DNA of 64,000 nt from Chromatiales bacterium (GCA_020445605.1 JAGRGH010000049.1:1-64000); one strand, 5' to 3'; positions 43,984-53,257 are shown, numbered from the stretch's first letter. Notes: generated by a model from the sequence alone, not told the origin. Numbers and translations: made by a program.

Positions 43984-46722
43984 TCAGGCCTTGTAGACCT
44001 TCACGGCACATTTCTTGAAATCCGTTTCCTTGGACATCGGGCAGGTCGCGTCCAGCGTGACCTTGTTGATGAACACACCCTCGTCGAACCACGGTACGAA
44101 GATCGAACCACGTGGCATCGTGTTTCGACCCTGGGTCTCCACACGTGCCTGTATCTTGCCGCGGCGCGATTCGACCCAGGCCAGATCGTTGCGTGCCAGG
44201 CCGAGCTTTTCGGCATCTTTCGGGTGCATGAAGATCTGCGCGGCCGGAACGGCACGGTGTAGCTCCGGAACACGTCGTGTCATCGTTCCGGAATGCCAGT
44301 GCTCCAGTACCCGACCGGTTGCGAGCCAGAACGGATAGTTTTCGTCCGGGCGCTCGACCGGCGCCGCGTAGGGCCGGAAGAAGATCTTGGCCTTGCCGGC
44401 AAGCGAGGTCTTCTCCTTGTTCGTGACGCCATCCAGGTCGCCGCTCGGCAGCGCCTTCAGCGCCTTGCCGTAGAACTCGATATCGCCATTCTTGACGTAG
44501 GGATCGTACTTCGCGTTGAAGCGGATCTGCGTCTCCTTGCCGTCGACGACCGGCCACTTCAGGCCACGCACATCGTCGCGCATATAGGTGTCGAACTCGG
44601 CCAGATCATGCGCATGTCCGCGACCGAAGCTGGCATATTCCTCGAACATCGCCTTTTCCGGGAACCAGCCATCGCCAAGCCAGTTTGCCGTGCTGTTGTC
44701 ATGGCCCTTCGCGACCGGGTCTGGCCAGGGGAATTTTTTCTTCAGCTCTTTGCGCGCGAACAAGACGTCGTACAAGTTGTCGTCCGGCGAGTAACCCATC
44801 TTTTTCGCCTCGGCCATGATGTCTGGCAGCTTGCCGTCTTCGAAGCCGGCCTCTTTCAGGCCAGGTATCGGAGACTCGCCCCAGACTTCCTTCAGCTTGA
44901 AGCGCTTGGAGAACTCCATGACCTGCCAGACGTCGTTACGCGCGTCGCCGGGCGAGGGCACCTGTTCGCGCCAGCCCTGGGTGCGCCGCTCGGCATTCCC
45001 GTAAAGACCCCATTTCTCGAAGATCATCGAGGTCGGCAGGATCAGGTCTGCCACCTTCGCCGAGATCCCGGGATACGGATCAGAGCAGACGATGAAGTTG
45101 TCCATGTCGCGCGCACCGGTGATCCAGTGGTTCGCGTTGGCCGTCGCCTGGAACGGATTGTTGACCTGCACCCAGGCGAACTTGACCGTGCCGTCCTCGA
45201 GATCGCGAAGGATCTTGGTGATGTGACTGCCGACCTTCGGGTTCACGGTCTTCGCCGGCACATTCCAGGTCTTCTCGGCAAAGGCGCGGTGATCGGCATT
45301 CGTCACGACCATGTCGGCCGGCAGACGGTGGGCAAACGTGCCCACTTCCCGCGCGGTACCGCAGGCCGAGGGCTGTCCGGTCAGCGAGAACGCGCCACTG
45401 CCGGGCTGGCATTGCTTGCCCGTCAGCAGATGGTTCATGTAGGCCTGTTCGTTGACCCAGCTGCCGCGCTGGTGCTGGTTGAATCCCATGGTCCAGAACG
45501 ACACGAGCTTGCGGTCCGGGTCGGCATAGTAGTCGGCCAGCTGTTTCAGCTTTTCCTTGAACTGCTCCATGGGTTCGTCCGGATCGCCCTTGGCGACCTC
45601 GGCGACGAAGTCCAGGGTGTACGGTTCAAGACCACGCTTGAATTCCTCGAAGCTGATCAGCCAGTGCTTGACCGGGGCTTTGGTGTTCTTCTGCTCGACG
45701 ACCTCACCCTCGGTGCGACGTTGGGCAATGGCTTCGTGTTTGGTCAGCGTGTGGCGGATTTCATTGGCCTGGGTGTCTTTCTCGGCGTCATAGGCGAACT
45801 TGTCGGTCGCACGCATGCCGTAGCCGATGTCGTATGGCCCGGTCGCGAATACGCAGTGCTTGTCGACGAAATCCTGATTGACCGCGCCGCGCTTGACGAT
45901 CTCACGCGCGATGTAGTTCTGGATCGCAAGATCGCCACTCGGGGCGAAGATGATCTCGAGATCGGCCATGTCCGAGGACATGTTGCGGTAGGTCGACAGG
46001 TTCACGATCTTCATCTTGTCGTGACCAAGGCGCCGATCGGCAATGCGTGCCCAAAGAATCGGGTGCATCTCCGCCATGTTCGCGCCCCAGAGGACCGCGG
46101 TATCGGTGTGTTCGATGTCGTCGTAGTTGCCGGCCGGCTCATCAATGCCAAAGGTCTGGATGAACGCGACCACGGCCGAGGCCATGCAGTGGCGTGCGTT
46201 CGGGTCGATGTTGTTCGAACGCAGCCCGGCTTTCATGAACTTCGCCGAGGTATAGCCTTCGGGAATGGTGTACTGGCCAGAGCCGATGATTGCGACACCA
46301 TGCGGGCCTTTTTCCTTGAGTGCGGCCTTGCACTGCTTTTCCATTTCGTCGAAGGCGCGTTCCCAGCTGACGGGCCCGAACTTGCCCTTCTTGTCGAACT
46401 TGCCGTTGGTCATGCGCAGCAGGGGCTGGGTCAGGCGATCCTTGCCGTAGAGGATCTTGCCGTTGAAATAGCCCTTGATGCAGTTGAGCCCGCGGTTGAC
46501 CGGCGCGTCCGGATCACCCTTGGTCGCGACGATCTTGCCGTCCTTGGTGGCGATCTGGATGCCGCAGCCGGTTCCACAGAACCGGCACACGCCCTTGTCC
46601 CACTGCCAGCCGGCTTCGGCGTCGGCAGCCGCAGCAACCGGAGCGGCGACGGGGATGCCTACAGTGGCTGCGGTCGTGGCGGCGATCGAGGATTTGATGA
46701 AATCGCGACGGGATACGGACAT
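43984..46722 (-). CDS. napA: Periplasmic nitrate reductase catalytic subunit, long form
   Basis: This Mo-bis-MGD enzyme reduces nitrate to nitrite in the periplasm. A Tat signal (SRRDFIKS) is followed by the 4Fe-4S site C46, C49, C53 and C81. The probable molybdenum ligand is C179 ([10 protein letters not shown]). At 912 residues it is about 80 longer than the E. coli enzyme; inserted segments around [16 protein letters not shown] and near [18 protein letters not shown] recall the longer epsilonproteobacterial NapA. The C-terminal [21 protein letters not shown] is typical. It follows napD by 68 bases and is transcribed leftward with napG-H-B-F. Confidence 0.97.
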   Translation of the reverse strand: MSVSRRDFIKSSIAATTAATVGIPVAAPVAAAADAEAGWQWDKGVCRFCGTGCGIQIATKDGKIVATKGDPDAPVNRGLNCIKGYFNGKILYGKDRLTQPLLRMTNGKFDKKGKFGPVSWERAFDEMEKQCKAALKEKGPHGVAIIGSGQYTIPEGYTSAKFMKAGLRSNNIDPNARHCMASAVVAFIQTFGIDEPAGNYDDIEHTDTAVLWGANMAEMHPILWARIADRRLGHDKMKIVNLSTYRNMSSDMADLEIIFAPSGDLAIQNYIAREIVKRGAVNQDFVDKHCVFATGPYDIGYGMRATDKFAYDAEKDTQANEIRHTLTKHEAIAQRRTEGEVVEQKNTKAPVKHWLISFEEFKRGLEPYTLDFVAEVAKGDPDEPMEQFKEKLKQLADYYADPDRKLVSFWTMGFNQHQRGSWVNEQAYMNHLLTGKQCQPGSGAFSLTGQPSACGTAREVGTFAHRLPADMVVTNADHRAFAEKTWNVPAKTVNPKVGSHITKILRDLEDGTVKFAWVQVNNPFQATANANHWITGARDMDNFIVCSDPYPGISAKVADLILPTSMIFEKWGLYGNAERRTQGWREQVPSPGDARNDVWQVMEFSKRFKLKEVWGESPIPGLKEAGFEDGKLPDIMAEAKKMGYSPDDNLYDVLFARKELKKKFPWPDPVAKGHDNSTANWLGDGWFPEKAMFEEYASFGRGHAHDLAEFDTYMRDDVRGLKWPVVDGKETQIRFNAKYDPYVKNGDIEFYGKALKALPSGDLDGVTNKEKTSLAGKAKIFFRPYAAPVERPDENYPFWLATGRVLEHWHSGTMTRRVPELHRAVPAAQIFMHPKDAEKLGLARNDLAWVESRRGKIQARVETQGRNTMPRGSIFVPWFDEGVFINKVTLDATCPMSKETDFKKCAVKVYKA

Positions 46723-46790
46723 GGGTGGCCTCCTACGGCGATGGTCTGTTCGCCAGTGCCCGCGGCAGGCGCGGAGCAGTCGGCGTGGTT

Positions 46791-47111
46791 TTAGTCATTC
46801 AGGGCTGCGGGTACGGCACGCGAATCGAAACCGGTCTCGGTGTCGAGGTCGGAGGGATTCGCGTTGATGACCGGCGACTCTTCGTCAAAACGGTGATAGA
46901 CGAGTTCGGCATAGACCACATGGGGCAGGGACTTGATGGCGCGCAGGGTCGCGACTTCGCTGCCCGTGTTGGCGGCCTCGATGGTCGCGACCAGGCGCGA
47001 ACTCTGCGTATCCACCTGGTGGACATCCACGCCGTCGATCGACGTCAGCGAGTCGATCACGGCTTCCAAGCGCCCGGAAGCGCTCTGCACGACGATGCCT
47101 GAAATGTTCAC
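46791..47111 (-). CDS. napD: NapD, Tat-signal chaperone for NapA
   Basis: This small cytoplasmic protein of about 106 residues binds the NapA signal peptide until the cofactor is inserted. The start chosen is the GTG at 47111, giving [20 protein letters not shown], the canonical beginning, with GAGG about nine bases upstream. The longer open frame (to 47276) overlaps the promoter described at 47217-47258 and is rejected. The acidic C-terminus extends about 25 residues beyond the ferredoxin-like fold. Confidence 0.88.
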   Translation of the reverse strand: MNISGIVVQSASGRLEAVIDSLTSIDGVDVHQVDTQSSRLVATIEAANTGSEVATLRAIKSLPHVVYAELVYHRFDEESPVINANPSDLDTETGFDSRAVPAALND

Positions 47112-47216
47112 TCCGTCCTCGCTTTTACTTGTTGAGGCGCTGATGCGCTCTGCGTCCGCAGTTTCAGCCTGCCCGGGCGGGGTTGGGCGTTGCGCAGGCA
47201 CAGCTGGTCTCGAGAC

Positions 47217-47258
47217 ATAGTAGGCGGCTGCGGGCAGAGCGTCCTTGACGTGCGTCAA
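47217..47258 (-). promoter_or_regulatory. FNR/DNR-type class II promoter of the nap operon
   Basis: On the minus strand, TTGAC-N4-GTCAA lies at 47245-47258 with a TACTAT -10 hexamer at 47217-47222. The implied start point is 47210, which puts the box centre exactly at -41.5, the standard position for FNR-class activators. The leader to the napD start is about 99 bases. Confidence 0.8.
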
Positions 47259-47520
47259 GTCAGTGCACCGAATCAATGACCGGGATCATGTGAAGAGCCG
47301 GAAGCACCGGAGTTGGGCGCGTTATCTGGGCATATTCGAAAATACTGATCGCACTTTTTCGCGCTTGAAGCGCCGATCCGGCTCGGTCTGCCCCGAGCGG
47401 CCGGCGCGCGACGGCGGGGCCGTGTGCGGCGGCGAAAAGAAAAAAATCCTGCTACAGCGGCCGGTTGCGCACACCGGCCCCCAATCTGTCCACAGTTTGT
47501 CCGTAGGACAATTCTCTAAA

Positions 47521-47568
47521 ACACAATATCTTGTGTTTGACAAAGCGGAGACTGCCTATATATTGGGT
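47521..47568 (+). promoter_or_regulatory. Pair of NrdR boxes
   Basis: ACACAATATCTTGTGT at 47521-47536 matches the NrdR-box consensus, and a weaker TGCCTATATATTGGGT lies at 47553-47568. The 32-bp start-to-start distance is three helical turns, the usual NrdR spacing. The second box covers the -10 of the promoter at 47537-47564. NrdR represses ribonucleotide reductase genes when dATP is high. Confidence 0.88.
47537..47564 (+). promoter_or_regulatory. Sigma-70-type promoter of nrdJ
   Basis: A consensus TTGACA (47537-47542), 16-base spacer and TATATT (47559-47564) lie between and inside the two NrdR boxes. The implied start is around 47571, leaving a leader of about 110 bases. Confidence 0.75.
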
Positions 47569-47679
47569 ATTCAGGAGCCTGGAACAGGCTTCGGACAACA
47601 ACGAGCACCACCACGACCGCGGCCGGCCTGAACCGCTGAACATGCCGGCGCGCTCGCGCCTTCGGAGGACCTGCGGCCC

Positions 47680-49842
47680 ATGAGCACACTGCGCGCTGAC
47701 GACCTGAAGAACCGCGTCCACAAGCCTGCCGAGATCGGCATGCAGGCCGCCTCACAGGACATCTGGGACAAGAAGTACCGCCTCAAGACCAAAACTGGTG
47801 AGGTGCTCGATCAGGACATCGACGCGACCTACCGGCGCATCGCAACCGCGCTGGCCGAATGCGAGTCCACGCCGGCCCTGCGCAAGCACTGGGCCGAGCG
47901 CTTCGTCTGGGCGCTGCGCCATGGCGCGATCCCGGCCGGGCGCATTGTTTCGAACGCCGGCGCGCAGGCGCACAAGCCGGCGACCTCGACGATCAACTGC
48001 ACGGTCTCGGGCACGATCCGCGACTCCATGGACGACATCCTCGGCAAGGTCCACGAGGCCGGGCTGACGCTCAAGGGCGGCTCCGGCATCGGCTACGAGT
48101 TCTCGACCCTGCGACCGAAGGGCGCGTACGTCTCGGGCGCCGGGGCCTATACCTCCGGCCCGCTGTCGTTCATGGACATCTACGACAAGATGTGTTTCAC
48201 CGTGTCGTCGGCCGGCGGGCGGCGCGGCGCGCAGATGGCGACCTTCGATGTCGGGCATCCGGACGTCATGGATTTCATTCGAGCCAAGCGCGAGAACGGC
48301 CGCCTGCGGCAATTCAACCTGAGCCTTTTGATCACCGAGCCGTTCATGCAGGCCGTGCAGGACGACGCGGACTGGGCGCTGGCGTTTCCGCTCGACCAGC
48401 GCGAGCAGCAGGAATCGCCGATCGACCTGAACGATGCCGAGATCGTGATCTGGCGCGACTGGCCCAGCACGCAGGGCTATGTCAGCAACGAAGTCGGTCA
48501 GGTCGCCTGCAAGGTCTACCGGCGCATCCGCGCGCGGCGCCTGTGGGACATGATCATGAGTTCCACCTACGATTTTGCCGAACCGGGCTTCATCCTGATC
48601 GACAAGGTCAACGACGAGAACAACAACTGGTTCTGCGAGAACATCCGCGCGACCAATCCCTGTGGCGAACAGCCGCTGCCGCCGTATGGCGCATGTCTGC
48701 TGGGCTCGGTGAACTTGACGCGCTTCGTGCGCGATCCGTTCACGAAAAATGCGCGCTTCGACTGGGATGAGTTCCGCGAGGTGGTCGCGGTGTTCACGCG
48801 CATGCTCGACAACGTCGTCGAGATCAACGGCCTGCCGCTCGACAAGCAGCGCGCCGAGATCATCCGCAAGCGTCGCCACGGCATGGGTTTTCTCGGTCTG
48901 GGGTCGACGCTGACCCTGCTGCGCATGAAGTACGGAACGGCACCGGCCGTGCGCTTCACCGAGGATGTGACCCGTGAACTGGCCGTCACCGGCTGGAAGG
49001 TCGCGCTGGAACTGGCGAAGGAGAAGGGCGCCGCGCCGATCATGAGCGAGGAGTTCGAGGTGACCGAGTCCATGCTCGCGCACCGGCCCGAAATGCGCCG
49101 TGACGGTTTCCGCGTCGGCGAGCGTGTGCCGGGTCGCGTGCTGCATGCGCGCTACAGCCGCTACATGCAGCGCCTGGCCGAGGTCGAGCCGGAGCTGGTC
49201 GAGGCGCTTGCAAGCGAGGGCGCTCGCTTCACGCACCACAGCTCGATCGCGCCGACCGGCACGATCTCGCTGTCGCTTGCGAACAATGCCTCGAACGGCA
49301 TTGAACCCTCGTTTGCACATCATTATTCGCGCAATGTGATCCGCGAGGGCCGCAAGACCAAGGAGAAGGTCGACGTGTATTCCTACGAGCTGCTGGCCTA
49401 TCGCGAACTCGTCGACCCGCAGGCATACCCGGATGCCGAGGACGACGCCCACCGGCTGCCGGAATACTTCATCGCGGCCGACGACATCACGCCGCGCGCG
49501 CATGTCGACATCCAGGCCGCCGCGCAGAAGTGGATCGATTCATCGATCTCCAAGACCGCGAACGTGCCGACGGATTATCCGTTCGAGGATTTCAAGGATA
49601 TCTATCTGTACGCCTATGAGAGCGGGCTCAAGGGCTGCACGACCTTCCGCTTCAATCCGGAGGCGTTCCAGGGCGTGCTGGTCAAGGAGAAGGATCTCGA
49701 AAACACGACCTACGAATTCAAGCTCAAGGACGGCACGACCGTCCGGGCGCGGGGCAACGAAATGATCGAGTACGACGGCGAAGAACACACCGCGGCGAAT
49801 CTGTTCGACGCGTTGAAAGAAGGCTACTACGGCAAGTTCTGA
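47680..49842 (+). CDS. nrdJ: Adenosylcobalamin-dependent (class II) ribonucleotide reductase, NrdJa part
   Basis: This catalytic part of 720 residues reduces ribonucleotides to deoxyribonucleotides independent of oxygen. Visible motifs are TSTINCTVSGTI with a redox cysteine, the catalytic loop NPCGEQPLPPYGACLLGSVN with C-x-E, and HHSSIAPTGTISLSLANN. It ends without the C-terminal TSCPD/zinc module, which is encoded by the next gene 40 bases downstream, as in the split Pseudomonas enzyme. NrdR boxes control the promoter. B12-dependence suits a facultative anaerobe. Confidence 0.95.
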   Translation: MSTLRADDLKNRVHKPAEIGMQAASQDIWDKKYRLKTKTGEVLDQDIDATYRRIATALAECESTPALRKHWAERFVWALRHGAIPAGRIVSNAGAQAHKPATSTINCTVSGTIRDSMDDILGKVHEAGLTLKGGSGIGYEFSTLRPKGAYVSGAGAYTSGPLSFMDIYDKMCFTVSSAGGRRGAQMATFDVGHPDVMDFIRAKRENGRLRQFNLSLLITEPFMQAVQDDADWALAFPLDQREQQESPIDLNDAEIVIWRDWPSTQGYVSNEVGQVACKVYRRIRARRLWDMIMSSTYDFAEPGFILIDKVNDENNNWFCENIRATNPCGEQPLPPYGACLLGSVNLTRFVRDPFTKNARFDWDEFREVVAVFTRMLDNVVEINGLPLDKQRAEIIRKRRHGMGFLGLGSTLTLLRMKYGTAPAVRFTEDVTRELAVTGWKVALELAKEKGAAPIMSEEFEVTESMLAHRPEMRRDGFRVGERVPGRVLHARYSRYMQRLAEVEPELVEALASEGARFTHHSSIAPTGTISLSLANNASNGIEPSFAHHYSRNVIREGRKTKEKVDVYSYELLAYRELVDPQAYPDAEDDAHRLPEYFIAADDITPRAHVDIQAAAQKWIDSSISKTANVPTDYPFEDFKDIYLYAYESGLKGCTTFRFNPEAFQGVLVKEKDLENTTYEFKLKDGTTVRARGNEMIEYDGEEHTAANLFDALKEGYYGKF

Positions 49843-49882
49843 TCCGTCACCAGCGGGGCAATCCGCAAGAGGGCAAACGAAC

Positions 49883-50569
49883 ATGAGCATCAAGATCGAG
49901 CAGAAGATCGTCGACTACGGTGTGGTTCGCGACGAACCGCAGGCCCCGGCTGCGCCGAAGGAGGAGCGCCCGCGCGCCGACGTGATCCAGATGAATGAGC
50001 GTCTGGAGCGTCCGGAGCGACTCGAGGGCACGACCTACAAGGTCAAGACGCCGAACTCCGAACACGCGATGTACATCACAATCAACGACATCGTGCTGAA
50101 CGAGGACACGCCGCACGAACACCGCCGGCCGTTCGAGATCTTCATCAACTCGAAAAACATGGACCACTTCCAGTGGATCGTGGCCCTGACGCGCATCATG
50201 TCGGCGGTGTTCCGCAAGGGTGGTGACGTGACCTTCCTGGTCGAGGAACTTCGCAGCGTGTTCGATCCGCACGGCGGTTATTTCAAGAAGGGTGGCCGCT
50301 TTGTGCCGTCCGTGATCGCCGAGATCGGCGACATCATCGAATGCCATCTGAAGAAGATCGGCATGATCGTGGAATGCGATCTCGAGACCGGACAGAAGGA
50401 GCTGATCCGGAAGGCGCGGGAAAAGGCCGGGCTGGACTCTGCACCCGGGGCGGAGGATACCGGTTATCCCGACAGCGCGACGGTGTGTCGCAAGTGCTCG
50501 ACCAAGGCCGTGGTGATGCTCGACGGCTGCATGACCTGTCTGAGCTGCGGCGACTCCAAGTGCGGCTGA
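49883..50569 (+). CDS. Class II ribonucleotide reductase, NrdJb part
   Basis: The 228-residue protein carries the C-terminal half of the class II enzyme. It begins with a charged linker, then a TSCPD-like domain (YKVKTPNSEHAMYITINDI, FEIFINSKN, ECHLKKIGMIVECDL) and ends in a zinc-ribbon-like CRKCSTKAVVMLDGCMTCLSC. In Pseudomonas the corresponding subunit NrdJb is needed for activity. It lacks its own promoter signal and is followed by a terminator hairpin at 50701. Confidence 0.88.
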   Translation: MSIKIEQKIVDYGVVRDEPQAPAAPKEERPRADVIQMNERLERPERLEGTTYKVKTPNSEHAMYITINDIVLNEDTPHEHRRPFEIFINSKNMDHFQWIVALTRIMSAVFRKGGDVTFLVEELRSVFDPHGGYFKKGGRFVPSVIAEIGDIIECHLKKIGMIVECDLETGQKELIRKAREKAGLDSAPGAEDTGYPDSATVCRKCSTKAVVMLDGCMTCLSCGDSKCG

Positions 50570-50700
50570 TGGCTTCGAGCGTAGCCGTACGCGATCCTGC
50601 TATTGATTGTGGCGATGTTTCGCCGTGCCCTGAGAAGCTCTGAGCGTATCGGCATTTCCTGACATTCGGTTACCGGTCGACTCCTCGACGACCGTGATTT

Positions 50701-50733
50701 CGGGGCCCGCGTTCTGCGTGGCCCCGTGTTTTT
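50701..50733 (+). terminator. Intrinsic terminator after nrdJ operon
   Basis: CGGGGCC and GGCCCCG arms enclose a short CG-rich inner loop and are followed by TGTTTTT. It lies 131 bases after the NrdJb stop, before the octahaem-gene promoter. Confidence 0.7.
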
Positions 50734-50874
50734 CACAACGCCAACACGCTGTTCTGCACGCGTGCAATTTGCGCCTCAGGTCTCGTGCTTGCACCAGGTT
50801 TCGTCACGAAGCTGTAACACAGCGGTGTGTTTTCCTCTCGGAGTGCCGTTTCACCGGGTCTCGCCCCGGCGTTC

Positions 50875-50916
50875 TTGATCGTCGTCAAGGATTGCAATCT
50901 GCACCCTGCGTATTAA
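50875..50916 (+). promoter_or_regulatory. FNR/DNR-type class II promoter of the octahaem cytochrome gene
   Basis: TTGATCGTCGTCAA at 50875-50888 is a full FNR/DNR-type box. A TATTAA -10 hexamer lies at 50911-50916, which implies a start at 50923 and places the box centre at exactly -41.5. The rest of the 523-base gap (50570-51092) holds the terminator at 50701 and a second box at 50978. The leader to the ATG at 51093 is about 170 bases. Confidence 0.8.
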
Positions 50917-50977
50917 TGTGCGCGGGATCCAGTAAACCGGCATAACTGATTGATTTAGATTAATTAGAAACACCTAA

Positions 50978-50991
50978 TTGATCTGCGTCAT
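50978..50991 (+). promoter_or_regulatory. Second FNR-like box upstream of the octahaem gene
   Basis: TTGATCTGCGTCAT has one mismatch to TTGAT-N4-GTCAA. It lies downstream of the start predicted from the first box (centre about +61), so it might repress at high activator level or serve a second promoter. Its role is uncertain. Confidence 0.5.
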
Positions 50992-51092
50992 CAAGCGAAG
51001 TGGTTCCCGTCCGGCGTATCAGAAAGATGCGCTAGACCTAGTGTTCAGACCGGAGCATTCCGGCAAGGCACCTCAACCAAAGGGGACAACTC

Positions 51093-52598
51093 ATGACAAC
51101 TCGCCGCCGAGACTCCCGGATTTTGAGTCCGTGGAGCATTGTTTTCACAGCATTGCTGTGTTTGGGCTCAACCACCGCGAATGCCGCGCGCCCCTCGGGG
51201 AAGATCGGCGTCGACTGGGGTGACCCCAAGGGCCAGCAGTGCGTTGACTGCCATCGCTCGGTCACGCCGGGCCTCACCATGGAGTGGAACAACAGCCAGC
51301 ATGGACAGCTGGGCGTCAACTGTCTCGACTGCCACAAGGCGGAAGACGGCGACAAGGACGGCTTCGCCCATGCCGGACAGAAGGTTTCGGTCATCGTTTC
51401 GCCGAAGGACTGCTCGCGTTGCCACAGCACCGAGTTCGAGGAGATGGACGGATCGCATCACTCGCATGCGGGTCGCATCCTGGCGTCGCTGGACAACCTG
51501 CTCGGTGAAGTCATCGGTGGTCCGGCTGCGGTGCATGTAGGCTGCCGTCAGTGTCACGGCGCGGTGGTCGAGATCGGCGCCGATGGCAAGCCGACCGCCG
51601 ACACTTGGCCAAACACCGGCATCGGCCGCAAGAACCCGGACGGCAGCGAGGGTTCCTGCACGGCCTGTCACACGCGGCACCGCTTCTCCAAGATGCAGGC
51701 GCGTACGCCGGATACCTGTGGCAAGTGCCACGTCGGACCGGATCATCCGCAGATCGAGGTTTACAACGAATCCAAGCACGGCATCCTGTATCGCGCGTTC
51801 AAGGACGAGCTGAACATGACGTCGGACAAGTGGGTTGCGGGCGTGGATTACTCCGCGGCGCCGACCTGTGCGTCCTGCCACATGAGTGCCGGCGGCAGCG
51901 AGGGCAAGACCCACAACGTCGGAGACCGCATCTCCTGGACGCTGCGTCCGCCGGTATCCAAGAAGTTGAACATGGTCCGGCTCGACAACGGTCAGGAAAA
52001 GGACATCCCGGGTGACAATCCGGAACTGCCGGCGATCGGCTCATCGCCGGATTGGGCGAATGGTGCGAAGGTCGTCGAGGTGCTGACTTGGCAGCAACGC
52101 CGCGACAAGATGAAGCAGGTCTGCCGTGCGTGTCATACCTCGAGTGTCGTGGAAGGGCATTACCTGCAGTTCGACAACCTGGTGGAACTTTACAACGAGA
52201 AGTTCGCCAAGCCCATTGCCGCGATCATGGGTGAACTCAAGGAGAAGGGTTACATCACCAAGAGTCCGTTCGACGAGAAGATCGAGTGGGTCTGGTGGGA
52301 GATCTGGCACCACGAGGGCCGTCGTGCTCGCCACGGTGCTTCGATGAACGGTCCGGACTATGCCTGGTGGCACGGCATCTACGATGTCGCGAAAAACACC
52401 TACTTCGAGTGGATTCCGGAGCTCAAGGAAGTCGCCCACAAGAAGGACGGCAACGAGCACTTCGCCGAGGCGATGCTCGAGAAGTACTTCAAACCCATCG
52501 AGGGGCATGACTGGTACTTCAACGGCATGAGCAAGGATCAGCTCGACAAGGTTCGCAAGGGCTTTGAAGCCCGCTACGGCAAGGGTTCCCTGAAGTAG
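51093..52598 (+). CDS. Octahaem hydroxylamine oxidoreductase-like multihaem cytochrome c
   Basis: This 501-residue exported protein has a signal peptide (cleavage near NAA, residue 31) and eight CXXCH sites starting at C50, C77, C107, C151, C189, C209, C259 and C344. Number, spacing and the C-terminal helical region (HHEGRRARHGASMNGPDY) match the HAO family, which oxidises hydroxylamine or hydrazine or, in some Epsilonproteobacteria, reduces nitrite. Y423 in GPDYAWWHG is a candidate for the tyrosine that crosslinks the P460 haem in true oxidases, but I cannot confirm alignment. The leader carries FNR-type boxes, suggesting anaerobic use. It precedes a TPR gene and fccAB on the same strand. 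Confidence 0.88.
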   Translation: MTTRRRDSRILSPWSIVFTALLCLGSTTANAARPSGKIGVDWGDPKGQQCVDCHRSVTPGLTMEWNNSQHGQLGVNCLDCHKAEDGDKDGFAHAGQKVSVIVSPKDCSRCHSTEFEEMDGSHHSHAGRILASLDNLLGEVIGGPAAVHVGCRQCHGAVVEIGADGKPTADTWPNTGIGRKNPDGSEGSCTACHTRHRFSKMQARTPDTCGKCHVGPDHPQIEVYNESKHGILYRAFKDELNMTSDKWVAGVDYSAAPTCASCHMSAGGSEGKTHNVGDRISWTLRPPVSKKLNMVRLDNGQEKDIPGDNPELPAIGSSPDWANGAKVVEVLTWQQRRDKMKQVCRACHTSSVVEGHYLQFDNLVELYNEKFAKPIAAIMGELKEKGYITKSPFDEKIEWVWWEIWHHEGRRARHGASMNGPDYAWWHGIYDVAKNTYFEWIPELKEVAHKKDGNEHFAEAMLEKYFKPIEGHDWYFNGMSKDQLDKVRKGFEARYGKGSLK

Positions 52599-52614
52599 CA
52601 TCCTGAGTTGCATT

Positions 52615-52638
52615 GGGCCGGATCAAGCGATCCGGCCC
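52615..52638 (+). terminator. Perfect hairpin between octahaem and TPR genes
   Basis: A 10-bp perfect stem (GGGCCGGATC and its complement) with the loop AAGC lies 17 bases after the octahaem stop. No T-run follows, so it is more likely an mRNA-stabilising or processing element than a true terminator. Confidence 0.5.
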
Positions 52639-52703
52639 GATGCCGTCCGGCCCCGGTCGCGGTGTCTGTGCCGCGGCGGGGCATTCCAAGCAGGAGTCCC
52701 CCA

Positions 52704-53198
52704 ATGCGACATTTCAATGCCGCCAGTCTTTTTTTCTGCCTGATGCTGGCGTTTTCGGCGAGTGCCCCGGCGGCGGCATCCGCGGAAGATTCCGAATCGT
52801 TGCTCAAACAGGGCGAGGCGCTGTCGGCCGAAGGTCGCTTTGCCGATGCGCTGGAGTACTTCAAACGAGCCACCGCCGCCAATCCGAAGTCATCCGTCGC
52901 ATTCTTCCGCCAGGGCGGCATGGAGATTGCGTTGCAGCGCTACGATGACAGCATTCAGAGCTTTCAGAACGCGGTCGAACTGGACTCCAGTCTCGGCCCC
53001 GCATTCCTGGGCATGGCGATCGCCTTGATCCATACCGGTCGTTATGACACGGCCCGACTCGCGCTCGACGAGGCGTTGCAGCGTTCGCCGCAGCGCGCAG
53101 CGGAGATCGAACACGTCAAGGCCTGGCTGAGTCAACGTTCCGACGGCGAGTCGCTTGGGCACAGCGAGCGCCCGATGGCATTCATGCCGCAACACTAA
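52704..53198 (+). CDS. Exported TPR-repeat protein
   Basis: The 164-residue protein starts at 52704 with AGGAG eight bases upstream. A signal peptide (cleavage near ASAED, residue 27) precedes about three tetratricopeptide repeats (ESLLKQGEALSAEGRFADAL, then AFFRQGGMEIALQRYDDSIQ). A periplasmic scaffold or maturation factor for the cytochromes on either side is plausible because of the position between them; this is an inference. Confidence 0.8.
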   Translation: MRHFNAASLFFCLMLAFSASAPAAASAEDSESLLKQGEALSAEGRFADALEYFKRATAANPKSSVAFFRQGGMEIALQRYDDSIQSFQNAVELDSSLGPAFLGMAIALIHTGRYDTARLALDEALQRSPQRAAEIEHVKAWLSQRSDGESLGHSERPMAFMPQH

Positions 53199-53257
53199 CC
53201 ACCAGAACAATGCTGCGTCGCCAGACGAGTGGCGCAGCCGACGAGGAGGAGATTTCG

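Noticed and set aside
44293-46794. Long plus-strand open frame opposite napA
   Set aside because: It is antisense to an unmistakable NapA, has no start signal and no family features.
47112-47276. N-terminal extension of napD
   Set aside because: The extended frame would cover the -10 region and leader of the nap promoter and lacks NapD similarity; the GTG at 47111 with a good ribosome site fits the family.
51093-52598. Octahaem nitrite reductase of the Thioalkalivibrio TvNiR or Nrf type
   Set aside because: Those enzymes have a CXXCK active-site haem. All eight sites here are CXXCH and the order fits the HAO family.
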